In this document: positions 1 to 6,177 of the stretch, piece after piece
Position numbering within the stretch: position 1 is the first letter of the stretch
Layout: each line of letters starts with the position of its first letter
NCBI GenBank assembly: GCA_937967345.1
Contig: CALBTN010000236.1
Location: 1-7,651, forward strand
Reading direction: 5' to 3'
DNA: 7,651 nt
Source: an uncultured Rubrivivax sp.
Lineage (GTDB): Bacteria; Pseudomonadota; Gammaproteobacteria; Burkholderiales; Burkholderiaceae_C
Position numbers and translations under genes: made by a program
The notes under the pieces: generated by a model
Told to the model about the DNA's origin: nothing
Database searches by the model: none
What the model saw: the letters and a program-made list of their open reading frames with translations, nothing else

Positions 1-229
1 CAACATGGGTTTCATCGGGCTGAAGGCGTTCCCGGCGGCGGTGGTCGGCGGCTTCAGCAGCCTGCCCGGAGCCATTGTCGGCGGGCTGATCATCGGCGTG
101 GTCGAGAGCCTGGCGGGCTTTTACCTGCCCGAGGGCTTCAAGGACATCGCGCCGTACATCGTGGTGCTGCTGATGCTGATGATCAAGCCGAACGGGCTGT
201 TCGGCGAGAAGCTGCGCAAGAAGGTCTGA
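1..229 (+). CDS. livH: LivH-type ABC importer permease, 3' end only (5' end outside window)
   Basis: This is the C-terminal part of an inner-membrane permease of the branched-chain-amino-acid-type (HAAT) ABC importer family. The frame is open from the first base of the window, so the gene begins upstream and the ATG at base 5 is an internal methionine. About 75 residues are visible. They include the family-typical GLKAFPAAVVGGFSSLPGAIV stretch (split here as GLKAFPAAVVGGF then SSLPGAIVGG), a hydrophobic segment ending at ESLAG, and a last membrane span IAPYIVVLLMLMIKP followed by NGLFGEKLRKKV. That short basic cytoplasmic end is usual for LivH. The stop is TGA at 227-229, and livM starts 13 bp later, so the two permease subunits are probably co-transcribed and form the heterodimeric channel. 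Substrate specificity cannot be read from this fragment. Family assignment is firm; the name livH is by homology and position. Confidence 0.93.
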   Translation, partial: NMGFIGLKAFPAAVVGGFSSLPGAIVGGLIIGVVESLAGFYLPEGFKDIAPYIVVLLMLMIKPNGLFGEKLRKKV

Positions 230-242
230 CAGCCGCCGGCCG

Positions 243-1319
243 ATGCGCTACATCTTCAAGACCGACTACGACCAGGACATCCGCCTGGTCAAGCACGGCG
301 GGCAGGCCTTCTGGTACGGCCTGCTCGGCCTGGTGCTGCTGGCCGCACCGTGGCTGCTGTCGGAGTACATGCTGGCGCAACTGGTGTTCGTGCTGATCTA
401 TGCGGTGGTGGGGCTGGGGCTGATGCTGCTGGCCGGCTACACCGGGCAGTTCTCGATCGGCCATGCCGCCTTTCTCGGCGTCGGCGCGTACACCCAGGCG
501 GTGCTGAGCAACGCCGGCTGGCCGTTTCCGCTGACGCTGGCGTGCGCCGCCGGGCTGTCGGCGATCGTCGGCATCGTGGTGGGGGTGCCGGCCCTGCGCG
601 TCAAGGGCATCTACCTCGGCATCGCGACGTTGGCCTTCGGCTTCATCGTCGAAGAAGGGCTGGCGCGCTGGGAGTCGGTGACCGGCGGCAACTCGGGCCT
701 GGCGGTGCAGCCGCCGACCCTGTTCGGCTGGGCCCTGGACAGCAGCGCCGAGTTCTATTTCCTGTGCCTGGCGGTCGCGGTGCTGTGCACGCTGGCGATC
801 TTGAACCTGCTGCGTTCACCCACCGGGCGCGCCTTCGTCGCGATCCGCGACTCGGAGATCTCGGCGCAGAGCATGGGCATCCACCTGGCGCGCTACAAGA
901 CCTTGTCGTTCGCGCTGTCGGCCGCGATGGCGGGGGTGGGCGGCGCGCTGTACGCGCACAAGATCATGTTCCTGTCGCCCGAGCAGTTCAGCATCATCCA
1001 GTCGATCGACCTGCTGCTGATGATCGTGGTCGGCGGCCTGGGCTCGGTGCACGGCGTGTTCCTCGGCGCGATCTTCCTGATCACGATGCCGCAGCTGATC
1101 GCCGTGGCCAAGGACTACTTGCCCGAGTCGGTCGGCCAGTCGCCGGGGCTGCAAACGGTGATCTACGGCGTGGTGCTGGTGGCCTTCGTGATGTTCGAGC
1201 CGCACGGGCTGTACGGCCGTTGGCTGAAGATGCGCACCTACCTGCAGATGTTCCCGTTCTATCGCGCCGGCATGTTCAAGCGCCAGAAGGCGTTCCAGAA
1301 GTCGGACCGGCTCAAATGA
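243..1319 (+). CDS. livM: LivM-type ABC importer permease with basic C-terminal extension
   Basis: Second inner-membrane permease of the importer, 358 residues, within the LivM size range. After a charged N-terminus, hydrophobic spans begin near residue 24. The family motif LAGYTGQFSIGHAAFLGVGA lies at 63-82. The cytoplasmic coupling loop that contacts the ATPases is seen at about 191-235 (RSPTGRAFVAIRDSEISAQS, then MGIHLARYKTLSFALSA). GGLGSVHGVFLGAIF is at 264-278 and the usual end MFEPHGLYGRWLK at 317-329. Beyond this, about 29 further residues rich in K/R and aromatics (ending FKRQKAFQKSDRLK) form a basic tail that E. coli LivM does not end with, to my knowledge. The ATG at 243 is chosen because it follows the livH stop by 13 bp; no strong Shine-Dalgarno sequence precedes it, so translation may depend on livH. 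The TGA stop is followed directly by a hairpin-rich gap before livG. Permease identity is confident; transported substrate is unknown. Confidence 0.95.
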   Translation: MRYIFKTDYDQDIRLVKHGGQAFWYGLLGLVLLAAPWLLSEYMLAQLVFVLIYAVVGLGLMLLAGYTGQFSIGHAAFLGVGAYTQAVLSNAGWPFPLTLACAAGLSAIVGIVVGVPALRVKGIYLGIATLAFGFIVEEGLARWESVTGGNSGLAVQPPTLFGWALDSSAEFYFLCLAVAVLCTLAILNLLRSPTGRAFVAIRDSEISAQSMGIHLARYKTLSFALSAAMAGVGGALYAHKIMFLSPEQFSIIQSIDLLLMIVVGGLGSVHGVFLGAIFLITMPQLIAVAKDYLPESVGQSPGLQTVIYGVVLVAFVMFEPHGLYGRWLKMRTYLQMFPFYRAGMFKRQKAFQKSDRLK

Positions 1320-1342
1320 CCCACCCCCTACGGCCTTCGGCC

Positions 1343-1358
1343 GCCCCCTCGAGGGGGC
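1343..1358. repeat. Perfect 16-bp palindrome in livM-livG gap
   Basis: GCCCCCTCGAGGGGGC is its own reverse complement. In RNA it can form a six-pair G/C stem closed by a UCGA loop, immediately after the smaller CGGCC/GGCCG hairpin at 1331-1343. It is the strongest structural element of the gap. No T tract follows (the next bases are AAGCCC), so a processing, stabilising or repeat-family role is more likely than termination. Confidence 0.75.
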
Positions 1359-1435
1359 AAGCCCGGGCATGCAAGGCCCGCTGGCAGACCGGCACAGCCG
1401 GATCCGCGGCGGCCGCCGGCATGGGCCGCGCACGC

Positions 1436-1440
1436 GGGGA
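1436..1440 (+). promoter_or_regulatory. Ribosome binding site of livG
   Basis: GGGGA lies 8 nt before the GTG at 1449. This spacing favours the GTG start (protein beginning MSEALLMARD) over the in-frame ATG at 1467, which would leave the Shine-Dalgarno too far upstream. Confidence 0.6.
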
Positions 1441-1448
1441 GCATTGAC

Positions 1449-2246
1449 GTGAGCGAAGCCCTGCTCATGGCCCGGGACCTGACGGTGCGCTTCGGCGGCC
1501 TGGTGGCGGTCAACAAGGTCAGCTTCGACGTGCAGCGCGGCGAGGTGTTCACCATCATCGGCCCCAACGGTGCCGGCAAGACCACGGTGTTCAACCTGAT
1601 CAGCCGCATCTACCAGCCCAGCGGCGGCAGCCTTCGCTTCGAAGACCAGGACCTGGTGGCATGCCCGCCGCACGCGGTAGCCGCGCTGGGCATCGCGCGC
1701 ACTTTCCAGAACATCGAGCTGTTCGAGTTCGCCAGCGTGCTGCAAAACCTGCTGATCGGCACCCACACCCACCGCCGCACCCGCGTGTGGCAGGACCTGC
1801 TGTTCACCGGCGCGGCGCGCCGCGCCGAGATCCATGCCCGCCACAAGGCCGAGGAGGTGATCGACTTTCTCGACCTGCAGCGCTACCGCGACATGATGGT
1901 CGCCGGGCTGCCCTATGGCGTGCGCAAGGTGGTCGAGCTGGCGCGTGCGCTGTGCTGCGAACCCAAGCTGCTGCTGCTGGACGAGCCCTCGTCGGGCTTG
2001 AACGTCGAGGAGACCGATGACATGGCCTGGTGGATCCAGGACATCCAGCGCGACCTGGGCATCACGGTGCTGATGGTCGAGCACGACATGGGGCTGGTGT
2101 CCAAGGTCAGCGACCGCGTGCTGGCGATGAACCAGGGCGAGGTGCTGGCGCTGGGCGCGCCCGAGCAGGTGCAGTCGCACCCGGGCGTGATCGAGGCCTA
2201 CCTGGGCAGCACCGGCGACTTGAGTTCGCTGCGGAGGCAGCCGTGA
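1449..2246 (+). CDS. livG: LivG-type ABC importer ATPase
   Basis: Cytoplasmic ATPase subunit of the importer, 265 residues, normal LivG length. Walker A is GPNGAGKT at 38-45 with K44, the Q-loop glutamine is Q87 in RTFQNIELF, and Walker B LLLLDEP is at 174-180 with catalytic E179. The D-loop SSGLN is at 181-185 and the switch histidine is H212 in VEHDMGLV. The ABC signature is degenerate (LPYGVRK at 154-160) where most ABC ATPases have LSGGQ. LivG proteins commonly have a divergent YG form, so this is a family trait rather than damage. The C-terminal segment (about 232-255, ending EAYLGS) matches the LivG-specific end that follows the ABC core. The GTG start is supported by GGGGA upstream. 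The stop overlaps the livF start in GTGA, implying translational coupling. It should pair with LivF to power the LivHM channel. Confidence 0.96.
   Translation: MSEALLMARDLTVRFGGLVAVNKVSFDVQRGEVFTIIGPNGAGKTTVFNLISRIYQPSGGSLRFEDQDLVACPPHAVAALGIARTFQNIELFEFASVLQNLLIGTHTHRRTRVWQDLLFTGAARRAEIHARHKAEEVIDFLDLQRYRDMMVAGLPYGVRKVVELARALCCEPKLLLLDEPSSGLNVEETDDMAWWIQDIQRDLGITVLMVEHDMGLVSKVSDRVLAMNQGEVLALGAPEQVQSHPGVIEAYLGSTGDLSSLRRQP
2233..2237 (+). promoter_or_regulatory. Ribosome binding site of livF
   Basis: GGAGG sits inside the livG 3' end, 5 nt before the GTG at 2243. It decides the livF start: the same frame is open much further upstream (from 2030), but that stretch lies inside livG and its translation has no ABC-family character. 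Confidence 0.75.
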
Positions 2247-3037
2247 GCAGCACCGGCGCGCACGACCCGGAGCCGCTCCTGGCGCTGGCCAACGTCGAGA
2301 GCTCGTACGGCCCGATCAAGGCGATCCGCGGCGTCAGCCTGGCGGTACGCCCGGGCCAGATCGTTACCGTGCTCGGCAGCAACGGCGCGGGCAAGAGCAC
2401 GATCCTCAAGACCATCTCCGGCATCATCGACCCCAGCCGCGGCAGCATCACCTACAAGGGCGAGAAGATCACCGCGCTCGACCCGTCGCTGATCGTGCGC
2501 AAGGGGATCAGCCACGTGCCCGAGGGCCGCGAGGTGTTCCCGCTGCTGTCGGTGCACGACAACCTGATGATGGGCGCCTACACCCGGCACGACCGCGACG
2601 GCGTGGCGCGCGACATGGAGGCGGCCTATGGCTACTTCCCGATCCTGAAGGAGCGCGCGGCGCAGGACGCCGGGCTGCTGTCGGGCGGCCAGCAGCAGAT
2701 GCTGGCGATCTCGCGCGCGCTGATGGGCGCGCCGCAGGTGATCCTGCTCGACGAGCCCAGCCTGGGCCTGTCGCCCAAGCTGACGCGCGAGATCTTCGAG
2801 ATCGTGGTGCGCATCAACCGCGAGCGCGGCACCACGATCTTGCTGGTCGAGCAAAACGCCAACATGGCGCTGAACGTCGCCGACCACGGCTACGTGCTCG
2901 AAACCGGGCGCATCGTGATGGAAGACAGCTGTGCGGCGTTGCGCGAGAAGGACGACATCAAGGAGTTCTATCTCGGCAAGAAGGACGAAGGCGTGCGCGG
3001 CGAGCGGCGCTGGAAGAAGAAGAAGACCTGGCGATGA
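2243..3037 (+). CDS. livF: LivF-type ABC importer ATPase with lysine/arginine-rich tail
   Basis: Second cytoplasmic ATPase of the importer, 264 residues from the GTG at 2243, which overlaps the livG stop (GTGA) and follows GGAGG. Walker A GSNGAGKST is at 45-53, the signature LSGGQ at 146-150, and Walker B VILLDEP at 166-172 with E171. The Q-loop position carries E in VPEGREVF (92-99) and the H-loop histidine is replaced by Q204 in VEQN. Both substitutions are, as I recall, the LivF family norm and fit an asymmetric ATPase pair with LivG. The ABC core ends near EFYLG (241-245). It is followed by a short basic tail, RGERRWKKKKTWR (252-264), longer and more charged than in E. coli LivF. The stop overlaps the ligase start in ATGA, so the tail lies just before the ligase gene. 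ATPase identity is near certain; what the tail does is unknown. Confidence 0.96.
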   Translation: MSSTGAHDPEPLLALANVESSYGPIKAIRGVSLAVRPGQIVTVLGSNGAGKSTILKTISGIIDPSRGSITYKGEKITALDPSLIVRKGISHVPEGREVFPLLSVHDNLMMGAYTRHDRDGVARDMEAAYGYFPILKERAAQDAGLLSGGQQQMLAISRALMGAPQVILLDEPSLGLSPKLTREIFEIVVRINRERGTTILLVEQNANMALNVADHGYVLETGRIVMEDSCAALREKDDIKEFYLGKKDEGVRGERRWKKKKTWR

Positions 3038-4914
3038 GCAGCGCTGTCAAGGATCCGCACCGCATCGTCACCGGCGAGGAGTTCGGCTACCGCGCCGAGA
3101 CGCTGCCGTACCGCTCGGTGCCCGAGCTGTTCCGCCTGCGCGTCAAGGAGCTGGGCGACGCGACGATGATGCGGCAGAAGGAGCTCGGCATCTGGCAGGC
3201 CTACAGCTGGAACCAGGTTGCCGCGATCGTCGACGAGATCGGCGCCGGGCTGGTCTGCTTGGGCTTCGAACCCGGCGAGGTCGCCTCGGTGCTGTCGAAC
3301 ACCTGCCGCGAGTGGGTGTGGTGCGATCTGGCGGTGCAGTCGGCCGGTGGCGTGTGCAACGGCATCTATCCCACCGATGCGGCGTCGCAGGTCGAGTACC
3401 TGTGCAGCGACTCGCGCAGCGTGTACCTGTTCGTCGAGGACGACGAGCAGCTCGACAAGTACCTCGAAGTTGCCGATCGGCTGCCGCGGGTGCGCCGCGT
3501 GATCGTGTTCGACATGGAAGGGCTGCAATCCTTCGACGACCCACGCGTCATCAGCCTGCAGCGGCTGCGCGAGATCGGCCGTGAATACCTTAAGACACAG
3601 CCGCAGATCCTGGCGCAGCGCAGCGCCGCACGCGACCCGGCCGAGCTCGCGGTGCTGGTCTACACCTCGGGCACCACCGGGCGGCCCAAGGGCGCGATGA
3701 TCAGCCAGAGCAACATCGTCGCGGTGCTGTCGGCGCTGTCGGCCACGCTGTTCGAAGGCGTGCCGCGTGGCGGCGAACGCATCGCCTTCCTGCCGATGTG
3801 CCATATCGCCGAGCGGCTGATCGGGGCCTTCATCCCGCTGGAGCGCGCCTCGGTGGTCAACTACGTCGAGAACCCCGAGACCGTGTTCGAGAACCTGCGC
3901 GAGGTGCGTCCGCACCTGTTCTTCGCGGTGCCGCGCGTGTGGGAGAAGATCTATTCGCAGGTGGCGATCGCGCTGGGTGAGGCCGACAAACTGCAGCGCG
4001 CGGCCTACGCGCTGGCGCTGCGCATCGGCACCGAGGTCGCAACGTGCACGCTGGAGGGCCGCGAGCCGGCCTTGGGCCTGAAGCTGCGCTACCGCCTGGC
4101 GCGCTGGCTGGTGCTGGACAACGTCAAGCGCATGATCGGCATGGACCGTGTCGAGGTCGGTTTGACCGGTGCCGCGCCGATCTCGCCCGACCTGATCCGC
4201 TGGTTTCTGGCGCTGGGCATTCCGCTGCGTGAAGCCTGGGGCATGACCGAGACCACCGGCGGGGGCACCGTGACGCCGGCCCAGCGCATACGCCCGGGCA
4301 GCATCGGCCGTCCGGGCCCCGGGATGCAGTTGCGCATCGCCCAGGACACGAACGAGATCTTGCTGCGCGGGCCCAACGTGATCCTGGGTTATCTGAACCT
4401 GCCCGAGAAAACCGCCGAGACCATCGACGCCGACGGCTGGCTGCACACCGGCGACGTCGGCCGGGTCGACGACGACGGCTACTTCACCATCACCGACCGG
4501 ATGAAGGACATCATCATCACGGCCGGCGGCAAGAACATCACGCCCAGCGAGATCGAGAACGAGTTGAAGTTCTCGCCGTACATCACCGACGCGGTGGTGA
4601 TCGGCGACAAGCGGCCGTTCCTGGTGGTGATCGTGATGATCGACCAGGAGAACGTGGAGAAGTACGCGCAGGACCACGACATCCCGTTCGGCAGCTACGC
4701 CAGCCTGACCCAGGCCAAGCCGATCAACGATCTGATCTGGAGCGAGATCGAGCGCGTGAACAACAAGTTCGCCCGCGTCGAACAGATCAAGAAGTTCTAC
4801 CTGCTGCAACACCAGCTGACTGCCGAAGACGATGAACTGACCCCGACGATGAAGCTCAAACGCAAGTTCGTCGAGAGCAAGTACGCCGAGGCGATCAGCG
4901 CGATGTACCTTTGA
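3034..4914 (+). CDS. AMP-forming long-chain-type acyl-CoA synthetase (COG1022-like)
   Basis: Member of the adenylate-forming ligase superfamily, which activates a carboxylic acid with ATP to an acyl-AMP and then an acyl-CoA. The 626-residue length and motif wording fit the long-chain FAA1/FadD15-like branch. The phosphate-binding loop YTSGTTGRPKG is at 210-220, the adenine/Mg motif WGMTETTG at 402-409, HTGD at 471-474 and the hinge motif DRMKDIIITAGGKNITP at 488-504. The C-terminal subdomain ends with TPTMKLKR at 603-610; K607 is the likely catalytic lysine. No signal peptide or clear membrane span is seen, so it is cytosolic or membrane-peripheral. The start ATG overlaps the livF stop (ATGA), so expression is coupled to the importer ATPase. 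That context suggests it activates the solute brought in by this transporter. A fatty, cycloaliphatic or aryl-alkyl acid is plausible; sequence alone does not settle the substrate, so no symbol is given. Confidence 0.93.
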   Translation: MSSAVKDPHRIVTGEEFGYRAETLPYRSVPELFRLRVKELGDATMMRQKELGIWQAYSWNQVAAIVDEIGAGLVCLGFEPGEVASVLSNTCREWVWCDLAVQSAGGVCNGIYPTDAASQVEYLCSDSRSVYLFVEDDEQLDKYLEVADRLPRVRRVIVFDMEGLQSFDDPRVISLQRLREIGREYLKTQPQILAQRSAARDPAELAVLVYTSGTTGRPKGAMISQSNIVAVLSALSATLFEGVPRGGERIAFLPMCHIAERLIGAFIPLERASVVNYVENPETVFENLREVRPHLFFAVPRVWEKIYSQVAIALGEADKLQRAAYALALRIGTEVATCTLEGREPALGLKLRYRLARWLVLDNVKRMIGMDRVEVGLTGAAPISPDLIRWFLALGIPLREAWGMTETTGGGTVTPAQRIRPGSIGRPGPGMQLRIAQDTNEILLRGPNVILGYLNLPEKTAETIDADGWLHTGDVGRVDDDGYFTITDRMKDIIITAGGKNITPSEIENELKFSPYITDAVVIGDKRPFLVVIVMIDQENVEKYAQDHDIPFGSYASLTQAKPINDLIWSEIERVNNKFARVEQIKKFYLLQHQLTAEDDELTPTMKLKRKFVESKYAEAISAMYL

Positions 4915-4928
4915 TACCTCACCACCCT

Positions 4929-4935
4929 AGAAGGA
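4929..4935 (+). promoter_or_regulatory. Ribosome binding site of the substrate-binding protein gene
   Basis: AGAAGGA ends 6 nt before the ATG at 4942 and is the best Shine-Dalgarno sequence in the operon. This is consistent with the binding protein needing higher translation than the membrane subunits. The 27-bp gap after the ligase leaves no room for a full separate promoter between the genes. Confidence 0.75.
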
Positions 4936-4941
4936 CAGACG

Positions 4942-6102
4942 ATGAAGTCGATTCTCACTGCCGTCGCAGCGGCGCTTTCGCTTCTTGCCGGCGGTGCTCA
5001 CGCACAGCAAGGCGTGAGCAAGGACGAGATCCTGGTCGGCACGATCCAGGACCTGTCGGGCCCGGTCGCCGGCTTCGGCAAGGCGGTGCGCCAGGGCATG
5101 CTGCTGCGCATCGACGAGATCAACGAGCAAGGCGGCATCAACGGGCGCAAGCTCAAGCTGGTGTCCGAGGACAACGGCTACGACCCGAAGAAAGCGGTGC
5201 TTGCGGCGCAAAAGCTGGTCAACCAGGACAAGGTGTTCATCGTCGCCGGCCACATCGGCACCGCGATGAACATGGCGGCGATGCCGGTGCAGTTCGCGAA
5301 GAACATCGTCAACTTCATGCCGGTGACCGCGGCGCGCGAGATGTACGAGCCGCTGAACAGGCTGAAGTACGCGATGCAGGTGCCTTACTACGATCAGATC
5401 CGCACCTGGCTGCCCAAGCTGGTGAAGGACAAGGGCGTCAAGAAGGTCTGCGTGGTCTACCAGGACGACGAGTTCGGGCTCGAGGTGGTGCGCGGCACCG
5501 AGTCGGGTTTGAAGACGGTCAACCTCGAGCTCGCCGAGAAGACCTCGTTCAAGCGCGGCGCCACCGACTTCTCGTCGCAGATGGCCAAGCTCAAGGGGGC
5601 GGGCTGCGAACTGGTGGTGCTGGGCACCATCATCCGCGAGACCATCGGTACCGTTGCCGAAGCGCGCAAGACCGGCTTCAACCCGATCTTCCTCGGCTCC
5701 AGCGCGGCCTACACCGAACTGATCCACAAGCTGGGCGGCAAGGCGATGGACGGCGTGTACGCGACGATGACCGCGCAGGTGCCCTACCTCGACGAAGCCT
5801 CACAGCCGCTGCGCTTTTGGGCCACCAAGTACAAGACCAAGTTCAACGAGGATCCGACCGTGTTCTCGGCCTACGGCTACATCATCATCGATGCCTTCGC
5901 CAAGGCCGCGGCCCAGGCCGGGCCCAGCCTGAGCACCGACAGCTTCATCAAGGCGATGGACTCGCTGACCTTCCCGCCCGACCTCTTCGGCAGCCCGGAG
6001 TTCAAGTTCAGCGCCACCAAGCGGCTGGGCAGCGACGCGTCGCGGCTGTCGCAGATCGCCGATGGCAAGTGGAAGGTGATCTCCGAGTACGCCAAGCCCT
6101 GA
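4942..6102 (+). CDS. Periplasmic substrate-binding protein of the importer (Peripla_BP_6 / LivK-like)
   Basis: Secreted solute receptor of the HAAT importer, 386 residues. The N-terminus is a Sec signal peptide: K2, a hydrophobic core about 4-16, then AHA followed by QQG, giving a predicted cut after A21. There is no lipobox cysteine, so it should be soluble in the periplasm. The type I periplasmic-binding fold is marked by ILVGTIQDLSGPVAGFGK (30-47), the block INEQGGINGRKLKLVSEDNG (60-79), VCVVYQDDEFG (169-179) and FKRGATDFSSQMAKLK (203-218). Only two cysteines (170 and 222) occur, so the N-terminal disulfide of E. coli LivJ/LivK is absent. The block KRGATDFSSQMAKLKGAGCE resembles receptors annotated as branched-chain amino acid binding, but such annotations often hide aromatic or fatty acid binders. 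With the adjacent ligase, a carboxylic acid ligand is likely. It ends the operon; a GC-rich hairpin follows 23 bp after the stop. Confidence 0.94.
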   Translation: MKSILTAVAAALSLLAGGAHAQQGVSKDEILVGTIQDLSGPVAGFGKAVRQGMLLRIDEINEQGGINGRKLKLVSEDNGYDPKKAVLAAQKLVNQDKVFIVAGHIGTAMNMAAMPVQFAKNIVNFMPVTAAREMYEPLNRLKYAMQVPYYDQIRTWLPKLVKDKGVKKVCVVYQDDEFGLEVVRGTESGLKTVNLELAEKTSFKRGATDFSSQMAKLKGAGCELVVLGTIIRETIGTVAEARKTGFNPIFLGSSAAYTELIHKLGGKAMDGVYATMTAQVPYLDEASQPLRFWATKYKTKFNEDPTVFSAYGYIIIDAFAKAAAQAGPSLSTDSFIKAMDSLTFPPDLFGSPEFKFSATKRLGSDASRLSQIADGKWKVISEYAKP

Positions 6103-6124
6103 TCCCGTTTCGTCCTGAACGCCA

Positions 6125-6146
6125 ACGGCCGCCTGCGGGCGGCCGT
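6125..6146 (+). terminator. Possible operon terminator hairpin
   Basis: ACGGCCGCC and GGCGGCCGT form a perfect 9-bp stem around a TGCG loop, 23 bp after the stop of the binding-protein gene. The position suits transcription termination or protection of the 3' end of the operon mRNA. The bases after the stem (CGCGCATCTG) lack a T tract, so it is not a canonical intrinsic terminator; Rho may be needed. Confidence 0.5.
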
Positions 6147-6163
6147 CGCGCATCTGGGGTGCG

Positions 6164-6169
6164 GATAAT
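6164..6169 (+). promoter_or_regulatory. Candidate -10 element of rlmD
   Basis: GATAAT matches the sigma-70 -10 consensus at five of six positions and stands out in this very GC-rich sequence. The hexamer ends 8 bp before the rlmD ATG, so transcription would begin at or next to the start codon, giving a leaderless or nearly leaderless mRNA. No Shine-Dalgarno sequence lies in the remaining TCGCAGCG, which agrees with that reading. No good -35 hexamer is seen at 16-18 bp spacing, where the sequence belongs to the upstream hairpin. Confidence 0.45.
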
Positions 6170-6177
6170 TCGCAGCG

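Larger units (their letters stand above)
1320..1448 (+). repeat. Hairpin-rich intergenic element between livM and livG
   Basis: This 129-bp gap interrupts an otherwise tightly packed operon and is made almost wholly of GC-rich inverted repeats. Visible structures are CGGCC-TTC-GGCCG (1331-1343), the perfect 16-bp palindrome GCCCCCTCGAGGGGGC (1343-1358), CGGGC/GCCCG (1364-1368 with 1376-1380), CCGGC-ACA-GCCGG (1389-1401), the palindrome GGCGGCCGCC (1408-1417) and CCGC/GCGG arms (1426-1429 with 1434-1437). The opening CCCACCCCCTACGGCC followed by the CCCCCTCGAGGGGG palindrome resembles, from memory, an interspersed intergenic element common in Comamonadaceae and related Burkholderiales. Copy number in this genome cannot be seen here. 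It may cause partial transcription attenuation, stabilise the upstream livHM mRNA, or be a passive insertion. No run of T follows any stem, so a classical intrinsic terminator is unlikely. The final GGGGA (1436-1440) serves livG as ribosome binding site. Confidence 0.6.

Noticed and set aside
816..2180. 454-codon minus-strand frame over livM/livG
   Set aside because: Low-complexity His/Gln/Arg-rich product that crosses two well-supported genes and the hairpin gap; a codon-bias shadow.
2030..2242. N-terminal extension of livF inside livG
   Set aside because: The added residues are Arg/Gly/Ala-rich with no ABC homology, while GGAGG and the GTGA overlap define the start at 2243.
2968..4812. 614-codon open frame on the minus strand, opposite the acyl-CoA ligase
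   Set aside because: Its translation is low-complexity (H, R, Q, D, L-rich) with no family motif, and the + strand frame holds every ligase motif. Long antisense frames are expected from the GC-rich third-position bias.
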